Positions 59,900-64,000 of a DNA stretch of 64,000 bases are shown here, piece by piece. Source of the stretch: Candidatus Accumulibacter proximus (GTDB taxonomy: Bacteria; Pseudomonadota; Gammaproteobacteria; Burkholderiales; Rhodocyclaceae); NCBI GenBank assembly GCA_016709675.1, contig JADJMH010000022.1, forward strand, positions 35,879-99,878, written 5' to 3'. Numbering within the stretch: the stretch's first letter is position 1; the number at the start of each line of letters is the position of its first letter. A program made the translations under genes and the position numbers. Under the pieces are notes generated by a model that saw only the letters and a list, made by a program, of their open reading frames with translations, searched no databases and was not told the origin of the DNA.

Positions 59900-60534
59900 C
59901 CGATCTCGCCGCCCTCCGAAAAAGCTATGAACGCGCCGAACTCAGCGAGGACGCGTCACACGCCGACCCGCTCAGGCAGTTTGCCCAATGGCTCACAGAA
60001 GCGATCAGCGCGCAAATCCCCGAGCCGAATGCGATGACGCTCGCCACGGTGGACTGCAGCCTGCGCCCGTCTACGCGGGTGGTGCTGATCAAGGGCTACG
60101 ATGAAAGCGGGATCACCTGGTTCAGCAACTACAACAGTCGCAAGGGCCAGGAACTGGCGACCAACCCCTGGGCAGCGCTGCAGTTCCACTGGGTCGAACT
60201 GGAACGTGTGGTACGTATCGAAGGCCGGGTTGAAAAAGTCAGCGCAGCCGAAAGCGACGCCTACTTTGCCAGCCGCCCGCTCGATTCGCGCATCGGTGCC
60301 TGGGCCAGCCCGCAGAGTCAGGTCATTGCCAGCCGCAGTGTGCTGGTCAGCAACGCTGCCCGCTACGGTGCCAGGTTCCTGCTGCATCCGCCACGTCCCC
60401 CGCACTGGGGCGGCTATCGCCTGCAGCCCGACAGCTGGGAGTTCTGGCAGGGCAGGAAGAGTCGCTTGCACGACCGCCTGCGCTACCGGCTGGACAGCGA
60501 TCAATGCTGGATTCGCGAGCGACTGGCCCCGTAA
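59896..60534 (+). CDS. pdxH: Pyridoxine/pyridoxamine 5'-phosphate oxidase
   Basis: FMN oxidase making pyridoxal 5'-phosphate, 212 residues. It has NAMTLATVDCSLRPSTRVVL, GITWFSNYNSRKGQELATNP and ASPQSQVI. The C-terminal segment PHWGGYRLQPDSWEFWQGRK and ending RERLAP are diagnostic. The ATG at 59896 overlaps the previous stop; an upstream in-frame extension of 13 codons is unlike the family. Confidence 0.96.
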   Translation: MTDLAALRKSYERAELSEDASHADPLRQFAQWLTEAISAQIPEPNAMTLATVDCSLRPSTRVVLIKGYDESGITWFSNYNSRKGQELATNPWAALQFHWVELERVVRIEGRVEKVSAAESDAYFASRPLDSRIGAWASPQSQVIASRSVLVSNAARYGARFLLHPPRPPHWGGYRLQPDSWEFWQGRKSRLHDRLRYRLDSDQCWIRERLAP

Positions 60535-60575
60535 CCGGCAACTCAACGCGAACCGTCGATGGTTGCCCAGCCGAT

Positions 60576-61052
60576 CTATTGGTTACCGGCTGGCGCCACC
60601 TTCTCCCAGGCACCGGGACACTGCGTCACTGCCGGGTAGTAGGCCCCCTGTTCCCGGCAGTAGTACCAGTAGCCCGCCTCGAGCGATTCGCTGCTGCCAG
60701 AAATGGCCGAATCGCTGACTTCCCCTCTTTCGACATAGACCACGGGCGGCGGCACAGCGATCACCGGCGGATAGACCACTGGCGGCGGGTAGTAGACGGG
60801 CGGCCCCCACGGCCACCCCCAACCCAGGGGGGCTCCGAAATAAACGCCCACCCTTGGCCCATAGGGCCGCCATCCGGGGCCATAGTAGCCACCTCGCGGC
60901 CCATAGTAGCCCCCTCGTGGCCCATGGCCGTAGGCACCACCGACGACCACCGTGCCGGAAGCGCCATAGGCGCCCGATCCTCGTCCGCCAGCCAGACCAA
61001 TGTTCGGGTGGACCAAGGCCAACAGAAACAGAACCGCGAGGAGCGACTTCAT
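60576..61052 (-). CDS. Exported Gly/Tyr/Pro-rich small protein
   Basis: A 158-residue predicted exported protein with a signal peptide (MKSLLAVLFLLALVHPNIGL). The Gly/Tyr/Pro-rich body contains the near-repeat GPRGGYYGPRGGYYGPG and a proline stretch (YYPPPVVYPPVIAVPPP). The C-terminal YWYYCREQGAYYPAVTQCPG has two Cys and resembles the ending of many small betaproteobacterial outer-surface proteins. The ATG at 61052 has GGAG 8 bases upstream. Function unknown. Confidence 0.8.
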   Translation of the reverse strand: MKSLLAVLFLLALVHPNIGLAGGRGSGAYGASGTVVVGGAYGHGPRGGYYGPRGGYYGPGWRPYGPRVGVYFGAPLGWGWPWGPPVYYPPPVVYPPVIAVPPPVVYVERGEVSDSAISGSSESLEAGYWYYCREQGAYYPAVTQCPGAWEKVAPAGNQ

Positions 61053-61319
61053 GGAATTTTCTCCAGGTTGATGACTCGCCAGATGGATGACCAACAGTCG
61101 CGCTCGCTTGCCTGCCTGATCGCCACCCCACCCTGGTCGACCGCGTCTGCTCAAATCACGCGGTCAATCCTCAAGTAACGCAGCAGCGGCCGCTACGCCG
61201 ACAACGCCGGTGATTCAAGATGCCTTTCGACAACGCAAGCGGCGGTCCCACCGCCGGGCGGCCCGCCGCTGTCCGCATACCATCGGCTGCCATGAGCTCG
61301 GGCACTGGCGTGACGGTCG

Positions 61320-62036
61320 TCAGTCGGCAGCCGTGGTCGCGATCTCGTCGACGATGGCTGTCGCGCCGACACAGCGCCACTTGATTTCAAGATCATGGAG
61401 ACGAAAACCATAGCGCCGCAACGGATCATTGGCATAGGCCGGACGCGGGTCCTGTCCCAGCACCTCGCGAATCAGCGCCTCCAGGTCTGGCCAGCGGCAC
61501 TCATGCCGGGACAGCTGCAGCCCGGCTGAGGAACTGAAATCGACCGCCAGTTGCGGCGGCGGGCCGGCAACAAATCCAGCGCGCGCCGCAGGCTCGCTCT
61601 CGACAAAGGGAATGTACGGCTTGATGTCGAGAACCGGCGTGCCGTCAAGCAGATCAACGCCGCCAAACGTCAGCAGCACACCTGCACGTGTATCGACGGC
61701 CAGCAGTTCAACCAGCGAGAGCCCGAGAGAGTTAGGCCGGAAAGGGCTGCGGCTGGCGAATACGCCAACTCTTTGATTGCCTCCCAGACGCGGCGGGCGA
61801 ACCGTCGGGCTCCATCCGCCAGAGGTCCGATGAAAGACAAAACTGAGCCAGACATGCGAAAATTCTTCGAGTCCGCGCACCGCCTCCACACGATCATAGG
61901 GTCGCAGCAGTCGCAGTTCGCCGCGTGCGTGCGGAGCCAAGCGTGGCTGCCGCGGAATGCCGAACCTGTCCCGAAAAGGCGTTGCCAGATAGCCGATCGG
62001 GGAGAAGGTGACGTCAGACACGAACCCCGTCCGCAA
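61320..62036 (-). CDS. trmO: tRNA t6A37 N6-methyltransferase TrmO (TsaA family)
   Basis: SAM-dependent methylation of N6-threonylcarbamoyladenosine in tRNA-Thr. The protein has about 238 residues. It has the family beta-barrel segments FSPIGYLATPFRDRFGIPRQ, LEEFSHVWLSFVFHRT and GVFASRSPFRPNSLGLS, and the C-terminal DPRPAYANDPLRRYGFRLHD. The start is uncertain: TTG at 62036 or GTG at 62021; both have weak ribosome-binding sites. Confidence 0.92.
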   Translation of the reverse strand: MRTGFVSDVTFSPIGYLATPFRDRFGIPRQPRLAPHARGELRLLRPYDRVEAVRGLEEFSHVWLSFVFHRTSGGWSPTVRPPRLGGNQRVGVFASRSPFRPNSLGLSLVELLAVDTRAGVLLTFGGVDLLDGTPVLDIKPYIPFVESEPAARAGFVAGPPPQLAVDFSSSAGLQLSRHECRWPDLEALIREVLGQDPRPAYANDPLRRYGFRLHDLEIKWRCVGATAIVDEIATTAAD

Positions 62037-62108
62037 GCCCTGACGTTCGCGCCGGACCGGCAGCAGCGGGCGCCCTGTTGACGATAACAGCGTACAGCAC
62101 CCGGACGC

Positions 62109-62483
62109 TTACCCGCCGGCGAGCGCCAGAGCATGCCTGGCCATGGCCTGCACAACGGTCTCCGCCTCACCGATCGCAGCGGCCAGTTCAAAGCGCGTGC
62201 GCGGGTTGCGCTGCTGCAGTTCTTCAAGCAGAAGCGGCACGTCGCGCTTCAGATGTCCGCCGCGCGCGATGAACATCGGCAGCACGAGGATCCGCTCGAC
62301 CCCATCGGCGAGGAGTGCTTCGGCACAGGCACGCAAATCCGGCTGCATGAACTCGAGAAAGGCAAGTTCAACGCGCATCCGGGGTGCCTGTTCGCGCACT
62401 GCCACGCAGACGCGGCGCATCGGATCGGCCCATTCCGGGTCACGCGCGCCATGGGCAAAAAGGATCAGGGCTGTTTCTGACAT
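62109..62483 (-). CDS. cbiX: CbiX-type sirohydrochlorin ferro/cobaltochelatase, short form
   Basis: A 124-residue single-domain chelatase that inserts Fe or Co into sirohydrochlorin for siroheme or cobalamin. The metal-binding His is H11 in ILFAHGARDPEW. The second conserved region is VLPMFIARGGHLKRDVP. The short length is that of homodimeric CbiX-small/SirB-half enzymes. Siroheme synthesis genes are not nearby. Confidence 0.9.
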   Translation of the reverse strand: MSETALILFAHGARDPEWADPMRRVCVAVREQAPRMRVELAFLEFMQPDLRACAEALLADGVERILVLPMFIARGGHLKRDVPLLLEELQQRNPRTRFELAAAIGEAETVVQAMARHALALAGG

Positions 62484-62554
62484 GTGTTCACTCTACCGTA
62501 TGACGCCCGCCGACATGGCCCGGAGGATGCGAAGACCTGCCGCAGCCGGAATGG

Positions 62555-62586
62555 GCTGTCATTGCCGACAAGGCGGCAATGACAGC
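62555..62586 (-). terminator. Perfect 13-bp hairpin between gph and cbiX
   Basis: Arms GCTGTCATTGCCG (62555-62567) and CGGCAATGACAGC (62574-62586) with a 6-base loop. It lies 36 bases after the gph stop, with no U run. It could end the ubiG-gph transcript with Rho help or protect its 3' end. Confidence 0.55.
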
Positions 62587-62622
62587 GGGGACTTCCGCCG
62601 TCAAGGACCGACCCGCACGCGC

Positions 62623-63279
62623 TCAGTCAATACCGACCAGACCGGCAATTTCCTGAGCATGGTCGACGATGTGGTCGGCGCCCCAGGCCTCGATCGGATC
62701 GCCATCGCCAAGATAGCCGTAGCGTACCGCCACGGTGACCATGCCAACAGCACGACCGGCCTGGATGTCGCGCAGGTCGTCCCCAACGTAAAGGCAACGC
62801 GCAGGGTCCCTGGCAATCAGCTTGCAGGCCAGATGCATCGGCTGCGGTGCCGGCTTGGCACGCGGCGCAGAATCGCCACTGACGACGCAGGCCGCGCGCT
62901 TGGCATACCCCAGCTGGTTGAGCAGGGGCAGGGTGAAGCGTTGCGCCTTGTTGGTGATGATCCCCCATGGCGAACCGCAGTGCTCGAATCCGCCCAGGAG
63001 TTCGTCGATGCCCGGAAAGACCGTCGTCTCGACACAGATGTCCTGGCTGTAATAACGCAGGAAGCGGTCGTAGAACTCCGCATAGCGCGCATCGGCGGGC
63101 AGCATGTCGAGCCCGGCCTTGAGCATGCCACGCACGCCCTGCGAGGTATAGGGACGCAGCAGCCGCGGCGGAACCGGCGCCAGATCGAGATCGGAGCGCA
63201 GGCGGTTGAGCGCGGCCGCAAGATCCGGGGCGGTATCGGCAAAGGTCCCGTCGAGGTCGAAAAGCACCGCTTCAAACAT
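62623..63279 (-). CDS. gph: Phosphoglycolate phosphatase (HAD family)
   Basis: Dephosphorylates 2-phosphoglycolate; 218 residues. HAD motifs: I FDLDGTFADTAPDL (D8, D10), II ITNKAQR, III Lys in AKPAPQPMHLAC and IV YVGDDLRDIQAGRAVG. The 2-helix cap lies between motifs I and II. The closest named match by pattern is Gph. In ubiG-gph pairs the product may instead repair a metabolic by-product. It overlaps ubiG by 8 bases. Confidence 0.92.
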   Translation of the reverse strand: MFEAVLFDLDGTFADTAPDLAAALNRLRSDLDLAPVPPRLLRPYTSQGVRGMLKAGLDMLPADARYAEFYDRFLRYYSQDICVETTVFPGIDELLGGFEHCGSPWGIITNKAQRFTLPLLNQLGYAKRAACVVSGDSAPRAKPAPQPMHLACKLIARDPARCLYVGDDLRDIQAGRAVGMVTVAVRYGYLGDGDPIEAWGADHIVDHAQEIAGLVGID

Positions 63280-63985
63280 TCTTCACCGTGTGCAGGAGGT
63301 AATTCACGTCGGTGTCACGCCCGAGCGCGTACCGTCCGCTCAGGGGATTGTAGCTCATCCCCCGCAGGTCAGCCGGATCAAGCCCGACGCCCCTGGCCCA
63401 ACGCAGGAGTTCCGAGGGCTTGATGAACCTGGCGTAGTCGTGGGTACCTCGGGGCAGCATCTGCAACACGTATTCGGCGCCAATGACCGCCAACAGGTAG
63501 GCTTTCGGGTTGCGGTTGATGGTCGAGAAGAAAACATGCCCGCCGGGCTTGACCAAGGCAGCACAGGCAGCCACCGTACTGGCCGGATCGGGAACGTGTT
63601 CGAGCATTTCCATGCAGGTCACGACGTCGTAGCTGCAGCCCTGCTGACCAGCCAGTTCCTCGGCCGCGACCTTGCGATAGTCTACCGTTCGCCCGCTTTC
63701 CAGGAGGTGCAGGCGGGCAACACTCAGCGCCTTGTCGGAAAGATCGATACCGGTAACCGTCGCTCCCCGCTCGCACATCCCTTCGGAAAGCAGGCCGCCG
63801 CCGCAGCCGATATCAAGCACGCTCTTGCCGGCCAACTGGCACTGGCCGTCGATCCAGTCCAAGCGTAACGGATTGATGTCGTGCAGCGGCTTGAAATCGC
63901 TGCCCGGATCCCACCAGCGATGCGCAAGCTGGCTGAATTTCTCGAGTTCGCTGTGGTCGGCATTGATCATGGCAGTCGGCGTCAT
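63272..63985 (-). CDS. ubiG: Ubiquinone biosynthesis O-methyltransferase
   Basis: SAM-dependent methyltransferase for two O-methylations in ubiquinone synthesis; about 237 residues. It has SAM motif I VLDIGCGGGLLSEGMCERGA, and FSQLAHRWWDPGSDFKPLHD is the diagnostic N-terminal segment. VFFSTINRNPKAYLLAVIGA is also conserved. ATG codons at 63985 and 63970 are both possible, and the gene begins at the window edge, so its upstream region is missing. It is followed by gph with an 8-base overlap. Confidence 0.95.
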   Translation of the reverse strand: MTPTAMINADHSELEKFSQLAHRWWDPGSDFKPLHDINPLRLDWIDGQCQLAGKSVLDIGCGGGLLSEGMCERGATVTGIDLSDKALSVARLHLLESGRTVDYRKVAAEELAGQQGCSYDVVTCMEMLEHVPDPASTVAACAALVKPGGHVFFSTINRNPKAYLLAVIGAEYVLQMLPRGTHDYARFIKPSELLRWARGVGLDPADLRGMSYNPLSGRYALGRDTDVNYLLHTVKNV

Positions 63986-64000
63986 CGGTAACAATTCGCA

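Overview
The window looks like chromosomal DNA of a GC-rich betaproteobacterium. The evidence is the betaproteobacterial str/rif gene order with a tRNA-Tyr/Gly/Thr-tuf-tRNA-Trp cluster, a PhaM-type polyhydroxyalkanoate granule protein, an AcnA-type aconitase and an acetate permease pair (DUF485-ActP). PHA metabolism plus acetate uptake, a periplasmic cis/trans fatty-acid isomerase and a one-chain indolepyruvate ferredoxin oxidoreductase fit a Rhodocyclales or Candidatus Accumulibacter-like organism. That placement is an inference, not a measurement. No phage, IS element, rRNA gene or CRISPR array was seen.

Region 1 (1-15254, minus strand) is the translation/transcription supercluster. In transcriptional order it runs tRNA-Tyr, tRNA-Gly, tRNA-Thr, tuf, tRNA-Trp, secE, nusG, rplK, rplA, L10 leader, rplJ, rplL, attenuator, rpoB, rpoC, terminator, rpsL, rpsG and the start of fusA. 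Two things stand out. rpsL is interrupted by an apparent 2-base deletion. RpoB carries an extra segment of about 70 residues that reads like the C-terminal domain of ribosomal protein L7/L12.

Region 2 (15255-31650) is metabolic. It holds a relic of an FAD-linked oxidase, an indolepyruvate:ferredoxin oxidoreductase, a membrane-anchored methyltransferase and phaM. It then has a minus-strand block of acyl-CoA synthetase, livG, livH, livM, livK and livF, followed by a CaiB/BaiF-type racemase or CoA-transferase. This block looks like uptake and CoA-activation of a carboxylic acid. A divergent DUF485-actP operon for acetate uptake closes the region, with a strong promoter and a strong terminator.

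Region 3 (31700-51540) is a mixed region rich in unusual domain architectures. It contains an alpha-carbonic anhydrase with an extra N-terminal domain, a cis/trans isomerase, a helix-turn-helix-like/AsmA fusion, an aromatic/aspartate aminotransferase, uvrB, an isochorismatase-family hydrolase, a Cys-cluster hypothetical protein and aconitase. It also has a class III nucleotide cyclase fused to an HDOD domain, a NIT-HAMP-MCP-PilZ chemoreceptor and an SPFH membrane protein.

Region 4 (51740-64000) holds sucCD, a DUF2889 protein, a gltIJKL-type acidic amino-acid ABC transporter, an M61 peptidase overlapping pdxH, and a Gly/Tyr/Pro-rich exported protein. It ends with trmO, cbiX, gph and ubiG. Several binding-protein genes are followed by intercistronic hairpins that may stabilise the upstream message.
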